NCBI RefSeq assembly: GCF_002165305.2 | Contig: NZ_CP032286.1 | Location: forward strand, 124,001 to 188,000 | Reading direction: 5' to 3' | DNA length: 64,000 nt | From: Acinetobacter sp. WCHA55 | GTDB lineage: Bacteria; Pseudomonadota; Gammaproteobacteria; Pseudomonadales; Moraxellaceae | Part shown: positions 36,130 to 47,286 of the stretch, one piece after another | How the letters are laid out: every line of letters starts with the position of its first letter | Position numbering within the stretch: the stretch's first letter is position 1 | Position numbers and translations under genes: made by a program | Notes under the pieces: generated by a model | Told to the model about the DNA's origin: nothing | Databases searched by the model: none | Seen by the model: only the letters and a program-made list of their open reading frames with translations

Positions 36130-36813
36130 ATGCATATGCGACGTATTTTGTTGGCTTTTTCTTTTGCGGCATCGGCTGCTTCAGTAGCCTTCGCAGATTT
36201 GGTAGAACTCAATACAAATAATGCATCTTCGGATCGAATTGAGCAATTGACACGCACTTTATCGGAAGGTGCTTATGCTGAATCGAATGATATTGATGTT
36301 CCTGCCGAAACGAAAATGACCGTTCAGCTCCGTGAAAAAACGGTTGAACTCAACAACGCCTCATTGGCGAAAAAATACGGTTCGGAATCCTCTGCAAAAA
36401 GTTTTTCAAATAATCCATATTCGTGGTTAGTGACACACCCACTTCCAAGCGCACGTGTGAGCTCAAGTTATGGTGGTCGTACCATGAATGGTCGTGCTGA
36501 GCGCCACTCAGGTCTAGATCTTGCTGCGCCAAGCGGTACACCGATTTATGCGACAGGTCCGGGAATTGTGACCAAGTCAGGTTGGGGTACGGGCTATGGT
36601 CAATATGTTGAAATTAACCATGGCAATGGTTACATCACACGCTATGCCCATGCATCACGTTTAATCGCTCGAGTTGGCGACCGTGTTGACGCAGGTGAAC
36701 ATATTGCCAATGTAGGTTGTACAGGTCGTTGTACTGGTCCACATTTACACTATGAAGTAGTGAAAGATGGTCAACGCAAAAATCCATCAACTTATCTAGC
36801 AATGTTGCCTTGA
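36130..36813 (+). CDS. M23 family metallopeptidase
   Basis: 227 residues. Signal peptide to about AFA (24), a spacer, then a LytM domain (about 105-225): HSGLDLAAPSGTPIYATGPG gives the first His/Asp ligands and GPHLHYEVV the HxH. All metal ligands are present, so it should cleave peptidoglycan crosslinks rather than act as a degenerate activator. ATG 36130 has AAGAGG 7 nt upstream. Divergent from the DciA-like gene. Confidence 0.9.
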   Translation: MHMRRILLAFSFAASAASVAFADLVELNTNNASSDRIEQLTRTLSEGAYAESNDIDVPAETKMTVQLREKTVELNNASLAKKYGSESSAKSFSNNPYSWLVTHPLPSARVSSSYGGRTMNGRAERHSGLDLAAPSGTPIYATGPGIVTKSGWGTGYGQYVEINHGNGYITRYAHASRLIARVGDRVDAGEHIANVGCTGRCTGPHLHYEVVKDGQRKNPSTYLAMLP

Positions 36814-36920
36814 TCCGATTTGATCGGATGATCCGAACTTACTGTTGGTCTGATGCTTGAAAAAGGAATACAGCTCTGACGAAATCTAAGTTAGCATTAA
36901 AAAACAGCATTAAATGTATA

Positions 36921-36947
36921 AAAAACCGCCTATATTGGCGGTTTTTT
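36921..36947 (+). terminator. Intrinsic terminator after the M23 peptidase gene
   Basis: AAAAACCGCC-TATATT-GGCGGTTTTTT. Confidence 0.9.
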
Positions 36948-36974
36948 GTTATCTTGGGTAACGAATGGTCAATG

Positions 36975-36995
36975 ACTATTTAGTTGCTAAATAGT
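36975..36995. promoter_or_regulatory. Perfect 21-bp dyad upstream of aceE
   Basis: ACTATTTAG-TTG-CTAAATAGT, a perfect 9-bp inverted repeat with a 3-nt centre, 95-115 bp before aceE. It does not match the E. coli PdhR box. It is a good candidate operator for pyruvate dehydrogenase control. Confidence 0.45.
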
Positions 36996-37090
36996 AGGGC
37001 TTGGCCATATTCAGCTGTAGCGATACTCTTATAGGACGAAAGTATGATACATATTAGCGTATAAGATTAGGATATCGAAATAGGTGAATT

Positions 37091-39793
37091 ATGGCGTTTT
37101 ATGGTGATACTGACGCGCAAGAAACGCAAGAATGGCAAGATGCGTTTGACTCCGTTTTACAACACATGGGGACTGAGCGTGCAGCTTTTCTACTGGAAAA
37201 ACTGTATCAACAAGCAATCGCTAAACATGTCCCTATTCAGCGTTTAAACACGCCTTATTTAAATACAATTTCAGTGGCTGAAGAACCTGCAATGCCAGGC
37301 GATCAAGACATGGAGCGTCGTATCCGTGCGTTGATTCGTTGGAATGCGCTAGCGATGGTGCTCCGTGCCAATAAAACGGGTGATGATTTAGGTGGTCACT
37401 TGGCCAGCTTTGCATCTTCAGCAACTTTATATGATGTCGGCTTTAACCACTTTTTCCGTGCCAATAACGACAATTTTGGCGGGGACATGATCTATTATCA
37501 AGGTCACTGTGCGCCAGGCATCTATGCACGTTCATTCCTTGAAGGTCGTTTAACTGAAGAACATTTAAATAATTTCCGCCGCGAAGTCGGAGGGATTGGT
37601 TTACCTTCGTATCCGCACCCGTATTTAATGCCTGACTATTGGCAGTTCCCGACCGTATCAATGGGTCTAGGACCAATTATGTCGATTTATCAAGCACATA
37701 TTCAAAAGTACTTGATGAACCGTGGTTTGATCAAAGAAGAAGACCGTAAAGTCTGGGCGTATCTAGGTGATGGTGAGATGGACGAACCTGAAAGTACAGG
37801 TGCAATCTCACTGGCTGGACGTGAAAAACTCGATAACTTGATTTGGGTGGTGAACTGTAACTTACAACGTCTGGATGGTCCTGTCCGTGGTAACGGTAAA
37901 ATCATTCAAGAATTAGAATCTCTATTCCGTGGTGCAGGCTGGCGTGTCATTAAAGTGGTATGGGGTCGTCATTGGGATCCGTTACTTGCTAAAGACAGCA
38001 CTGGTGCTTTAAAAGCAGTGATGGAAGAAGCGGTAGATGGTGACTATCAACGCTACCAAGTCAAAGGTGGTGCTTACACGCGTGAGAAATTCTTTGGCAA
38101 GTATCCTGAAGCGAAAGAATTAATCAAAGATCTCAGCGATGAGGATATTGATAACCTGAACCGTGGTGGTCACGATCCATACAAAGTGTTTGCAGCTTAT
38201 GCTGAAGCGATGAAAGCCAAAGGCCAACCGACCGTAATTCTGGCGAAAACGGTAAAAGGTTATGGTTTATCTGAAGAAATTGAAGCGGTCAATAAAACGC
38301 ACCAAATCAAAAAGATGCAGATTGATTCATTGAAATACGTGCGTAACCGTTTCAACTTGCCATTTACCGATGAGCAATTAGAAGAAGTTCCGTTCTATCG
38401 CCCAAGCGAAAACTCCCCTGAATTGAAATACATGAAGGCACGTCGTGAGGCCTTGGGTGGTTACTTACCTGCACGTCGTAAAGAAAGCGAGCAGCTGGCT
38501 ATTCCTGCACTGTCTGTGTTTGATGCAGTGTTAAAAGGCTCAGCAGGTAAGGAGCAGTCAACCACCATGGTGATGGTGCGTTTGATTTCTTCACTCTTGA
38601 AAGAAAAAGCGATTAAAGACCGTGTTGTGCCAATCGTTCCTGATGAAGCGCGTACGTTTGGTTTAGAAGGTATGTTCCGTCAGTTGGGTATTTATGCCGC
38701 ACACGGTCAAAAATATACACCTGAAGACCAAGAACAATTGATGCATTACCGTGAAGCCAAAGACGGTCATATGTTACAAGAAGGGATCAACGAAGCGGGT
38801 GCGATGAGTGCATGGGCGGCGTTGGCAACCAGTTATTCAACCAATAACTTGCCAATGATTCCGATGTACATGTACTACTCAATGTTTGGTTTCCAACGTA
38901 TTGGGGACATTGCATGGGCAGCAGGCGATGCACAAGCGCAAGGTTTCTTATTGGGTGCAACAGCAGGTCGTACCACGCTAAACGGTGAAGGTTTACAACA
39001 CCAAGATGGTCACTCGCATATCCTTGCGAACACGATTCCAAACTGTGTCTCTTATGACCCATGTTTCGGTTATGAGTTAGCGGTCATTGTGCATGATGGT
39101 TTACAACGTATGTATGTCAACCAAGAGCGTGTGTTCTATTACTTAACAGTCATGAACGAAAACTACGAGCATCCTGAGATGCCAGTGGGTGCTGAGGAAG
39201 GCATCAAACGTGGTATGTACCTGTTCCAAGAAGATGAAAAAGCTACGGTTCAGCTGTTGGGTTCAGGTGTAATTCTGCGTGAAGTGATTAAGGCTGCGAA
39301 AATCTTACGTGATGAATACCAAATTCACTCAAACGTGTGGAGCGTGACCAGCTTCAACGAGTTAGCACGTGATGGTATGGCATGTGAAGAGTACAACCGC
39401 TTACACCCTGTAACTGAAGATGTAAAAGAAGCTTGGGTGTCTCAACAGTTACGTAGCAAAGCTGGTATTGTTGTTTCTGCAACAGATCATATGCGTGCCT
39501 ATAGCGAACAAATCCGTGCGTATCTACCAGATGGTCGCCCATTTGTTGCATTGGGTACAGATGGTTATGGTCGCTCAGATACGCGTGCCAACCTGCGAAG
39601 TTACTTCGGTGTAGATGCGGCACACATTGTGGTTGCAACGTTGAAGAAGCTGGCTGATGAAGGTGAAGTAGATGCACGCTTAGTCAAAGATGCTATTTCT
39701 AATTTTGAATTAGATACGGACCGTCCTGTGGCTTGGGCACCGCAAGCAACACCTGAAGTGCATGCTGTTGCAGACTACAAAGAGGAGAAATAA
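37091..39793 (+). CDS. aceE: Pyruvate dehydrogenase E1 component (homodimeric)
   Basis: 900 residues. Thiamine-diphosphate-dependent decarboxylation of pyruvate and acetyl transfer to the lipoyl groups of E2. The ThDP motif GDGEMDEPE..NCNLQRLDGPVRGN (about residues 228-270) and FGFQRIGDIAWAAGDAQAQGFL are present; length is normal for the AceE type. aceF follows 2 bp later. A perfect dyad lies upstream. Confidence 0.97.
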   Translation: MAFYGDTDAQETQEWQDAFDSVLQHMGTERAAFLLEKLYQQAIAKHVPIQRLNTPYLNTISVAEEPAMPGDQDMERRIRALIRWNALAMVLRANKTGDDLGGHLASFASSATLYDVGFNHFFRANNDNFGGDMIYYQGHCAPGIYARSFLEGRLTEEHLNNFRREVGGIGLPSYPHPYLMPDYWQFPTVSMGLGPIMSIYQAHIQKYLMNRGLIKEEDRKVWAYLGDGEMDEPESTGAISLAGREKLDNLIWVVNCNLQRLDGPVRGNGKIIQELESLFRGAGWRVIKVVWGRHWDPLLAKDSTGALKAVMEEAVDGDYQRYQVKGGAYTREKFFGKYPEAKELIKDLSDEDIDNLNRGGHDPYKVFAAYAEAMKAKGQPTVILAKTVKGYGLSEEIEAVNKTHQIKKMQIDSLKYVRNRFNLPFTDEQLEEVPFYRPSENSPELKYMKARREALGGYLPARRKESEQLAIPALSVFDAVLKGSAGKEQSTTMVMVRLISSLLKEKAIKDRVVPIVPDEARTFGLEGMFRQLGIYAAHGQKYTPEDQEQLMHYREAKDGHMLQEGINEAGAMSAWAALATSYSTNNLPMIPMYMYYSMFGFQRIGDIAWAAGDAQAQGFLLGATAGRTTLNGEGLQHQDGHSHILANTIPNCVSYDPCFGYELAVIVHDGLQRMYVNQERVFYYLTVMNENYEHPEMPVGAEEGIKRGMYLFQEDEKATVQLLGSGVILREVIKAAKILRDEYQIHSNVWSVTSFNELARDGMACEEYNRLHPVTEDVKEAWVSQQLRSKAGIVVSATDHMRAYSEQIRAYLPDGRPFVALGTDGYGRSDTRANLRSYFGVDAAHIVVATLKKLADEGEVDARLVKDAISNFELDTDRPVAWAPQATPEVHAVADYKEEK

Positions 39794-39795
39794 TC

Positions 39796-41757
39796 ATGCA
39801 AATTACGACTCCTGATATTGGTGTAGATAAGGCGACCGTCGCTGAAATCTTAGTAAAAGTCGGTGATCGCATTAGTGTTGATGACAGCATTATTTTACTA
39901 GAATCTGACAAAGCCTCTGTTGAAGTGCCGAGCACTTCAACTGGCGTGGTGAAGAGTATTTTGGTGAACTTAGGTGATTCGGTTGCCGAAGGTGCAGCAC
40001 TGATTGAGCTGGAAGCCGAGGGACAAACTGAAGCGCCATTAGCACAAGCACAGACTGAAGTTGTACAAGCTGAAGAAAAGACAGCACCCGCTGCTGTTGC
40101 TGAAACAGTTACACCCGCTGCGACTACAGCATCACAAGTGATTGATGTGCAAGTGCCAGACATTGGTGTGGAAAAAGCAACCGTTGGTGAAATTTTGGTG
40201 TCAGTTGGCGATCAAATTGACGTCGATCAAAGCATTCTTGTGGTTGAGTCAGACAAAGCCACCGTTGAAGTCCCGAGTACGGTTTCAGGTACAGTGCAAT
40301 CAATTAGCATTCAAGTGGGTGATAGTGTTAAAGAGGGTGTGGTGATTCTGACTGTAAAAACAGCAGCTTCAGTTGCACCAGTGACTGTTGAGCCTAAGCC
40401 AGTTGTAGCACCTCAAGCTCAGCCTGCTGAAGCGGCACCACAAGTTGCTGCTACGCCTGTAGGTGCGGTTGAAATTGCAGTGCCTGACTTGGGTGTAGAC
40501 AAAGCGGCTGTTGCTGAAATTTTGGTGTCAGTCGGTGATACGGTTGAAAAAGACCAGAGTATCATCGTGGTTGAGTCAGACAAAGCAACGGTTGAAGTAC
40601 CAAGTACAACAGCAGGTGTGATTAAAGCCATTCATGTTGCATTGGGACAAAATGTATCGGAAGGTGTGGCTTTAGTGACCATTGAAGCTGAGGGCCAAGC
40701 CCCTGTATCAGTGGCACAAGCGGTTACTCAGACACCAGCGAAACCTACAGCTGCTCAAGCTGCAACTGTGCCAGTGGTAGCATCTACTGTACAGGCTGCA
40801 CCAGCAGTTCAGGGTGCAGATAAGCTAACCAAAGAGCAAAATGCAGCCAATGCTAAAGTCTACGCGGGTCCTGCGGTACGTAAACTGGCGCGTGAATTGG
40901 GCGTAGTGCTGGCAGAAGTAAAGGCCTCTGGGCCGCATGCGCGTTTAATGAAAGATGACATTTTTGCTTATGTGAAAGGTCGCTTAACAGCACCGCAAAC
41001 TGCACCTGCTGCGACGGCTGCTGCCGCCGCGGGCTTACCGAAACTGCCTGACTTTAGTGCGTTTGGTGGTGTAGAAGAGAAAGTGCTGACACGTTTGCAA
41101 CAAGTCTCTATTCCACAGTTGTCTTTAAATAATTTTATTCCACAAGTCACTCAGTTTGATTTGGCGGATATTACTGAGCTGGAAGCATGGCGTAATGATC
41201 TTAAAGGTAACTTTAAGAAAGATGGCATTAGCTTGACCATTATGGCTTTCATTATTAAAGCTGTTGCGCATTTACTCAAAGAAGAACGTGATTTTGCCGG
41301 TCACTTGGCTGATGATGGCAAGTCTGTACTGTTGCGTAACGAAATCCATATGGGCATTGCTGTAGCAACACCAGATGGTTTAACTGTTCCTGTACTACGG
41401 AATCCAGACCAGAAGTCGATTAAAGACATTGCGGTGGAGCTTGGTGTATTGGGTCAGAAAGCACGTGATAAGAAACTTTCCCCTAAAGACCTACAAGGTG
41501 CAAACTTCACGATTTCAAGCTTAGGTGCAATTGGCGGTACAGCATTTACACCACTGGTGAACTGGCCACAAGTCGCGATTTTGGGTATTTCCCCAGCGAC
41601 GATGCAACCCGTATGGAATGGTCAAAGTTTCGATCCGAAACTGATGTTGCCGTTGTCATTGTCTTATGATCACCGTGTGATTAATGGGGCTGATGCCGCA
41701 CGCTTTACCAATAAGCTGACCAAGTTGCTCAAAGACATCCGTACTTTGCTGATCTGA
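39796..41757 (+). CDS. aceF: Pyruvate dehydrogenase E2, dihydrolipoamide acetyltransferase
   Basis: 653 residues. Three lipoyl domains (about 1-75, 115-190, 227-302) each carry the lipoylated Lys in ESDKA(S/T)VEVPS and are joined by Ala/Pro/Gln linkers. A peripheral-subunit-binding domain (about 352-395, YAGPAVRKLARELGV) and the catalytic domain with DHRVINGADAARF follow. GAGGAGAAA precedes the ATG. The E3 gene is not adjacent. A UUCG terminator follows. Confidence 0.97.
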   Translation: MQITTPDIGVDKATVAEILVKVGDRISVDDSIILLESDKASVEVPSTSTGVVKSILVNLGDSVAEGAALIELEAEGQTEAPLAQAQTEVVQAEEKTAPAAVAETVTPAATTASQVIDVQVPDIGVEKATVGEILVSVGDQIDVDQSILVVESDKATVEVPSTVSGTVQSISIQVGDSVKEGVVILTVKTAASVAPVTVEPKPVVAPQAQPAEAAPQVAATPVGAVEIAVPDLGVDKAAVAEILVSVGDTVEKDQSIIVVESDKATVEVPSTTAGVIKAIHVALGQNVSEGVALVTIEAEGQAPVSVAQAVTQTPAKPTAAQAATVPVVASTVQAAPAVQGADKLTKEQNAANAKVYAGPAVRKLARELGVVLAEVKASGPHARLMKDDIFAYVKGRLTAPQTAPAATAAAAAGLPKLPDFSAFGGVEEKVLTRLQQVSIPQLSLNNFIPQVTQFDLADITELEAWRNDLKGNFKKDGISLTIMAFIIKAVAHLLKEERDFAGHLADDGKSVLLRNEIHMGIAVATPDGLTVPVLRNPDQKSIKDIAVELGVLGQKARDKKLSPKDLQGANFTISSLGAIGGTAFTPLVNWPQVAILGISPATMQPVWNGQSFDPKLMLPLSLSYDHRVINGADAARFTNKLTKLLKDIRTLLI

Positions 41758-41830
41758 TGATCTAGTTTTTACCCTGCTGGCTTCTCTTATCAAAAGAGAA
41801 AGGCTGGAAATTCTGAAAAAATACTTCGAT

Positions 41831-41858
41831 AAAGACTCTGCTTCGGCAGGGTCTTTTC
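41831..41858 (+). terminator. UUCG-capped terminator after aceF
   Basis: GACTCTGC-TTCG-GCAGGGTC (one G-U pair) flanked by AAA and TTTT. Confidence 0.88.
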
Positions 41859-41902
41859 TATTTAGAGATTGCCAAAAAACGTATTTTCGCCTAACATGGC
41901 AT

Positions 41903-42040
41903 TACTTCATTGGGGAGTAGCCGCTGTTCGTAAGAACAGGTGATGGTCAACATATTTGTTCTAAAACGAGCATGGTCATCATAGCAAAGAACCAAATGAG
42001 CTTCTAAAGAGCTTTCTTTTGTTGGCAAGACCTTTGATTT
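41903..42040 (+). ncRNA. yybP-ykoY family (Mn2+) riboswitch aptamer
   Basis: The leader contains GGGGAGTAGCCG (41912-41923), the hairpin CTGTTC-GTAA-GAACAG, then GGTCAACAT, ATGGTCATCA and GCAAGACC. Their order closely resembles the E. coli mntP leader and the yybP-ykoY consensus. The downstream gene is a TMEM165/GDT1 exporter, a standard partner. Mn2+ binding should raise exporter synthesis. Exact aptamer borders are estimated. Confidence 0.85.
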
Positions 42041-42057
42041 ACCACTCTGCAGATTTT

Positions 42058-42102
42058 TGGCTAGCAGGAGCGGTGAGTCATTGGTATTTGTTATGCTAGC
42101 CA
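42058..42102 (+). promoter_or_regulatory. Expression-platform hairpin of the riboswitch
   Basis: TGGCTAGCA (42058-42066) and TGCTAGCCA (42094-42102) pair perfectly over 9 bp. The stem ends against AGAGAAAG, the likely ribosome site of the exporter at 42115, with no T-run, so control of translation is more likely than termination. Confidence 0.6.
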
Positions 42103-42114
42103 GAGAAAGACATC

Positions 42115-42690
42115 ATGTATGAATTCCTCCTCTCTACAGCCATCGTGGCTTTAGCTGAAATGGGCGATAAGACCCAACTACTTGCATTGTTACTTGCTGC
42201 ACGTTTCCGTAAACCTATCCCAATTTTATTGGCTATTTTGCTGGCGACCATTATTAACCATGGTGTCTCAGCTGTTTTAGGCCAATGGATTACCACGGTT
42301 CTAAGCCCTGATGTGCTGATCTGGATTCTCTCGATTGGTTTTATTGCTATGGCGGGTTGGATGTTGATTCCTGATCAATTGGATGATGAGTCTGGTAGCA
42401 TTAAGAAATGGCAGAAACTTGGGGTGTTTGGCGCAACGTTTGTGTTGTTCTTCTTGGCCGAAATTGGTGATAAAACTCAAATTGCGACAGTGGCTTTAGC
42501 GGCACGTTTTGACAGTATAGTTTGGGTGATGTTGGGTACGACTTTTGGGATGATGTTGGCCAATGCGCCAGCAGTCTTTATTGGCGATAAGTTGGCGACC
42601 AAGTTGCCAATTGCCTTAATTCATAAAATTGGTGCTGCCATTTTCTTGGTCATTGGTGTTGCGACACTTATCCAGCATTATTTCTTCTAA
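42115..42690 (+). CDS. TMEM165/GDT1 family (UPF0016) manganese exporter
   Basis: 191 residues, about six membrane segments in two homologous halves. Each half carries the signature ExGD(K)(T/S): LAEMGDKTQLLALLLAARF and LAEIGDKTQIATVALAARF. Family members export Mn2+ (or Ca2+). The riboswitch upstream supports Mn2+ detoxification. ATG follows AGAGAAAGACATC. Terminator at 42705-42738. Confidence 0.92.
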   Translation: MYEFLLSTAIVALAEMGDKTQLLALLLAARFRKPIPILLAILLATIINHGVSAVLGQWITTVLSPDVLIWILSIGFIAMAGWMLIPDQLDDESGSIKKWQKLGVFGATFVLFFLAEIGDKTQIATVALAARFDSIVWVMLGTTFGMMLANAPAVFIGDKLATKLPIALIHKIGAAIFLVIGVATLIQHYFF

Positions 42691-42704
42691 TTCACTGTAG
42701 AAAA

Positions 42705-42738
42705 AAAGAATCCCGACCTAAAAAATCGGGATTTTTTA
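42705..42738 (+). terminator. Intrinsic terminator after the GDT1 gene
   Basis: AATCCCGA and TCGGGATT with a 9-nt loop, T-run after. Confidence 0.9.
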
Positions 42739-42872
42739 TTGAATAATGATCTTCAATTTATTGATATATCAAATGATATTGGTCGCAAATGCATTGTAAG
42801 TTTGTGTAAATCCATATATGTTGTAGGTATTAAAAAGTCTTTTAAGAAAAACAGCATTTTGAGGGGATGGGC

Positions 42873-43670
42873 ATGGCATTTGACCGCACAACGTCACAGG
42901 TTTTATATGATGATGGCACACATAAGTGTATTAGCTTTACCAGCTTGGTCAAAGGCGAGGGTGTACAGGCAAATCAGTTTTTAATTATTGACCATGAGCG
43001 TGCTGCGGTCTTAGATCCAGGGGGGGATTTAACCTATGTGCCACTGACCATGGAGTTGAATAAATATACCCGTTTGACCAATCTTGATTTTGTGATGGCC
43101 TCACACCAAGACCCTGACATTATTACCTCAATGCCGCGTTGGTTGGTCTATACCGAAGCGAAAGTGGTGGCTTCTAAACTTTGGGCACGATTTTTACCCC
43201 ACTTGAACTCTGCTTTTATGAGTGAGCGGATGAAAGGCAACTGGCTGGATCGTTTGGTGGAGCTGCCTGACCACGGTCAGGTGATTACGTTGGGGCAGTC
43301 TTCGATTATTGCTGTGCCTGCGCATTTTCTACATTCGGTGGGTAATTTTCAGTTTTATGACCCAATTGCCAAGATTCTATTTTCAGGCGATATGGGGGCA
43401 TCGATGGTAGAGGATGCATCTAAACCTTTAGAAAACTTTGCTGCGCATATTCCTAAAATGAAAGGGTTTCATCAGCGTTATATGTGCAATAACAAAGTGA
43501 TTCGTTTATGGGTCAATATGGTTCGTACGATGGATGTCGAAATGATTGTACCGCAGCATGGGACACCATTTATTGGTCACGAGCAGATTCATCAATTTTT
43601 AGACTGGATTGAAACTTTGGAGTGCGGTACAGACTTGATGGATGAGAGTGTTTTTACCTGTCCAACTTAA
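42873..43670 (+). CDS. MBL-fold protein of the oxygen-binding di-iron (ODP) type
   Basis: 265 residues. The metal motif appears as SHQDPDI (HxDxD-like), with further ligands in PAHFLHSVGNF, SGDMGAS and PQHG, as in ODP/FprA-like beta-lactamase folds lacking a flavodoxin domain. Likely binds two irons and senses or reduces O2 or related species; in other bacteria ODP proteins serve in chemotaxis or signalling. ATG 42873 is chosen: GAGGGG is 6 nt upstream, whereas ATG 42867 abuts it. Confidence 0.82.
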   Translation: MAFDRTTSQVLYDDGTHKCISFTSLVKGEGVQANQFLIIDHERAAVLDPGGDLTYVPLTMELNKYTRLTNLDFVMASHQDPDIITSMPRWLVYTEAKVVASKLWARFLPHLNSAFMSERMKGNWLDRLVELPDHGQVITLGQSSIIAVPAHFLHSVGNFQFYDPIAKILFSGDMGASMVEDASKPLENFAAHIPKMKGFHQRYMCNNKVIRLWVNMVRTMDVEMIVPQHGTPFIGHEQIHQFLDWIETLECGTDLMDESVFTCPT

Positions 43671-43764
43671 GTGACAAAATAGTCGTAAATTTTGCTTGTT
43701 TGGCAACCACAATTTTTTTAATATTTTCTTCCAAAAAAAGTTTTTGAAAATGAGAATATAAAGG

Positions 43765-44130
43765 ATGTTGTCTCAAGTTCCAACGGAAGATGCCTGTTTA
43801 AGCTGCGGGGCATGTTGTGCCTTTTTTAGAGTCTCATTTTATTGGACTGAAGGCATCTCCATGCCTGAACATTACACAGAGCCAGTGACGGCTGTGTATT
43901 CATGCATGGTTGGAACCAATCAAGCCAGCCCACGCTGTATCGCACTGCAAGGCACCATTGGTGAGCACGTTAGTTGTGGGATGTATGAACAGCGTAGCTC
44001 TTCATGTAAAGAAGTTCAAATCGCTGATGATCAGTGCAACAAAGCCCGACGTGCGCACAATATGATTCCATTTGTGCAATTGGACGCGAGCATTGCCGTC
44101 AATGATGAAGGTTTTGATCAAGTGTGTTAA
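43765..44130 (+). CDS. YkgJ-family cysteine-cluster protein
   Basis: 121 residues. CLSCGACCAFFRVSF near the N-terminus, CMV, CIALQG and CGMYEQRSSSCKEV form the CxxCxxCC...C...C pattern of YkgJ (putative zinc- or iron-chelating domain). Function unknown. Single gene between a 95-bp gap and its own terminator. The ATG lies 9 nt after GAGA. Confidence 0.88.
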   Translation: MLSQVPTEDACLSCGACCAFFRVSFYWTEGISMPEHYTEPVTAVYSCMVGTNQASPRCIALQGTIGEHVSCGMYEQRSSSCKEVQIADDQCNKARRAHNMIPFVQLDASIAVNDEGFDQVC

Positions 44131-44135
44131 TTGAT

Positions 44136-44161
44136 AAAAGCAGAGTCAAGGCTCTGCTTTT
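44136..44161 (+). terminator. Intrinsic terminator after the YkgJ gene
   Basis: AAAAGCAGAG-TCAAGG-CTCTGCTTTT. Confidence 0.85.
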
Positions 44162-44317
44162 ATAGTTTTTGAAAGTAAATCAAATTCATCTTAAAACAAG
44201 AAATAAAAAATAAAGGTGAAAGTGAAGGTCTCACATAAAATATGGGTTTTATCACTTTATTTTCTAAGATAAAAAAATAAATTTTCAATTGAAATGAAAT
44301 TTAAGTTCATATTTGTT

Positions 44318-44323
44318 TATAAT
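44318..44323 (+). promoter_or_regulatory. Probable -10 element of guaB
   Basis: Exact TATAAT 30 bp before the guaB start; the -35 (TGAAAT at 44295) is weak. Confidence 0.5.
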
Positions 44324-44325
44324 AG

Positions 44326-45819
<1,494 letters not shown>

Positions 45820-45845
45820 TAAAGTTATACGAATTGTTGAATGTA

Positions 45846-45873
45846 AAAGCCGTCATTTTTATGACGGCTTTTT
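45846..45873 (+). terminator. Intrinsic terminator after guaB
   Basis: AAGCCGTCAT-TTTT-ATGACGGCTT with T-run. Confidence 0.92.
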
Positions 45874-45941
45874 CGTTTTGGTGTAAAGTGTCGTGAGTAA
45901 AAAAGTGATGATATAGATCACCATTAAGAAGTGAGTAGAAC

Positions 45942-47273
45942 ATGAGTTATTTTGGTACCGATGGTATTCGCGGTAAGTTTGGCGTCCTCCCTATTACCCC
46001 TGAATTTGCACTCAAATTAGGCTTTGCCGCAGGGAAAGTTTTAAAACGCCACAGTAAAAAATCAAAACCATTGGTGGTACTCGGAAAAGATACACGTTTA
46101 TCCGGTTATATTCTGGAGTCAGCATTGCAAGCAGGTTTAAATGCAGCAGGGGTGTATGTACATTTATTGGGCCCATTGCCGACCCCTGCGATTGCGCATT
46201 TGACTCGTGCTTTACATGCAAGTTTGGGCATTGTGATCTCAGCATCACATAATCCTTATTTTGATAATGGAATTAAGTTCTTTTCCAGTGAAGGAAAGAA
46301 ACTACCAGATGCTATCCAAGAAGAAATTAATCAGGAACTTGAAAAAGAATTAGTGATTGAAGACACGGCAAACTTAGGTAAAAGTGTCCGCGTAAAAGAT
46401 GCCAATGGCCGCTATATTGAATTTTGTAAATCCACATTTCCATACCATTTAGACTTGAATGATTTAACCATTGTGGTGGATTGCGCAAATGGTGCTGCAT
46501 ATAACGTGGGTCCATCGGTTTTTCGTGAGCTCGGTGCCAAAGTCATTGCCATTCATAATGAGCCTAATGGTGTAAATATCAATGAGCAATGTGGTTCGAC
46601 TTATCCTGAGCATTTGCAGCAACTCGTAGTGAAACACAAAGCTGATCTGGGGATTGCCTTTGATGGGGATGCAGACCGCGTTATTTTGGTGGATAAAGAT
46701 GGCAAGCTAATTGATGGCGACCATATTTTATATATCTTGGCAACACAGAGCGCTAAAAAGCCTGCTGGAATAGTGGGCACCTTAATGTCAAATATGGCTT
46801 TAGAGCTGGCTTTAGAAAAAGCTGGTGTAGCGTTATTACGTGCCAAAGTGGGTGATCGCTATGTCCTACAAGGCCTAGAAGAAAAAGGCTGGGCTATTGG
46901 CGGTGAGCCATCAGGGCATATCTTAACCTTGGATAAAAGTACCACTGGGGATGCCATTATTGCCGCCCTACAAGTGCTTACTGTGATGGTCGAGCAGAAG
47001 AAAGCGCTACATGAATTGGTTGCTGACTTTAAGCTTCTACCAAATGTGTTGGTGAATGTACGTTTAGAGGCGATGTTTGACCCTTATGCGGTGCCTGCTT
47101 TGGTGGCTGAATTTGATAAAGCCGAGCAGCAACTTAAAGGTCGTGGTCGTTTGTTGATTCGTAAATCAGGCACAGAGCCTGTGATTCGTGTCATGGTGGA
47201 AGGGGATGACCCTGATGAAGTCAATACTTTAGCTCATGCATTGGCTGATGCTGTACGTGCGAACGCGGCTTAA
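45942..47273 (+). CDS. glmM: Phosphoglucosamine mutase
   Basis: 443 residues. Converts glucosamine-6-P to glucosamine-1-P for UDP-GlcNAc. [11 protein letters not shown] at the start, the catalytic phosphoserine in [16 protein letters not shown], Mg site DGDADR, sugar loop GGEPSGH and phosphate loop [12 protein letters not shown] are intact. First of a tight run glmM-pdxH-recJ (13 bp, then 0 bp). Confidence 0.96.
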   Translation: MSYFGTDGIRGKFGVLPITPEFALKLGFAAGKVLKRHSKKSKPLVVLGKDTRLSGYILESALQAGLNAAGVYVHLLGPLPTPAIAHLTRALHASLGIVISASHNPYFDNGIKFFSSEGKKLPDAIQEEINQELEKELVIEDTANLGKSVRVKDANGRYIEFCKSTFPYHLDLNDLTIVVDCANGAAYNVGPSVFRELGAKVIAIHNEPNGVNINEQCGSTYPEHLQQLVVKHKADLGIAFDGDADRVILVDKDGKLIDGDHILYILATQSAKKPAGIVGTLMSNMALELALEKAGVALLRAKVGDRYVLQGLEEKGWAIGGEPSGHILTLDKSTTGDAIIAALQVLTVMVEQKKALHELVADFKLLPNVLVNVRLEAMFDPYAVPALVAEFDKAEQQLKGRGRLLIRKSGTEPVIRVMVEGDDPDEVNTLAHALADAVRANAA

Positions 47274-47286
47274 TTGGGAGTGAAAA

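Noticed and set aside
39796..40720. Repeated DNA in aceF as a mobile repeat
   Set aside because: The repeats are the three lipoyl domains of the E2 protein.
42739..42984. 81-codon open frame before the MBL gene
   Set aside because: It overlaps the MBL start in another frame and does not look like a protein.
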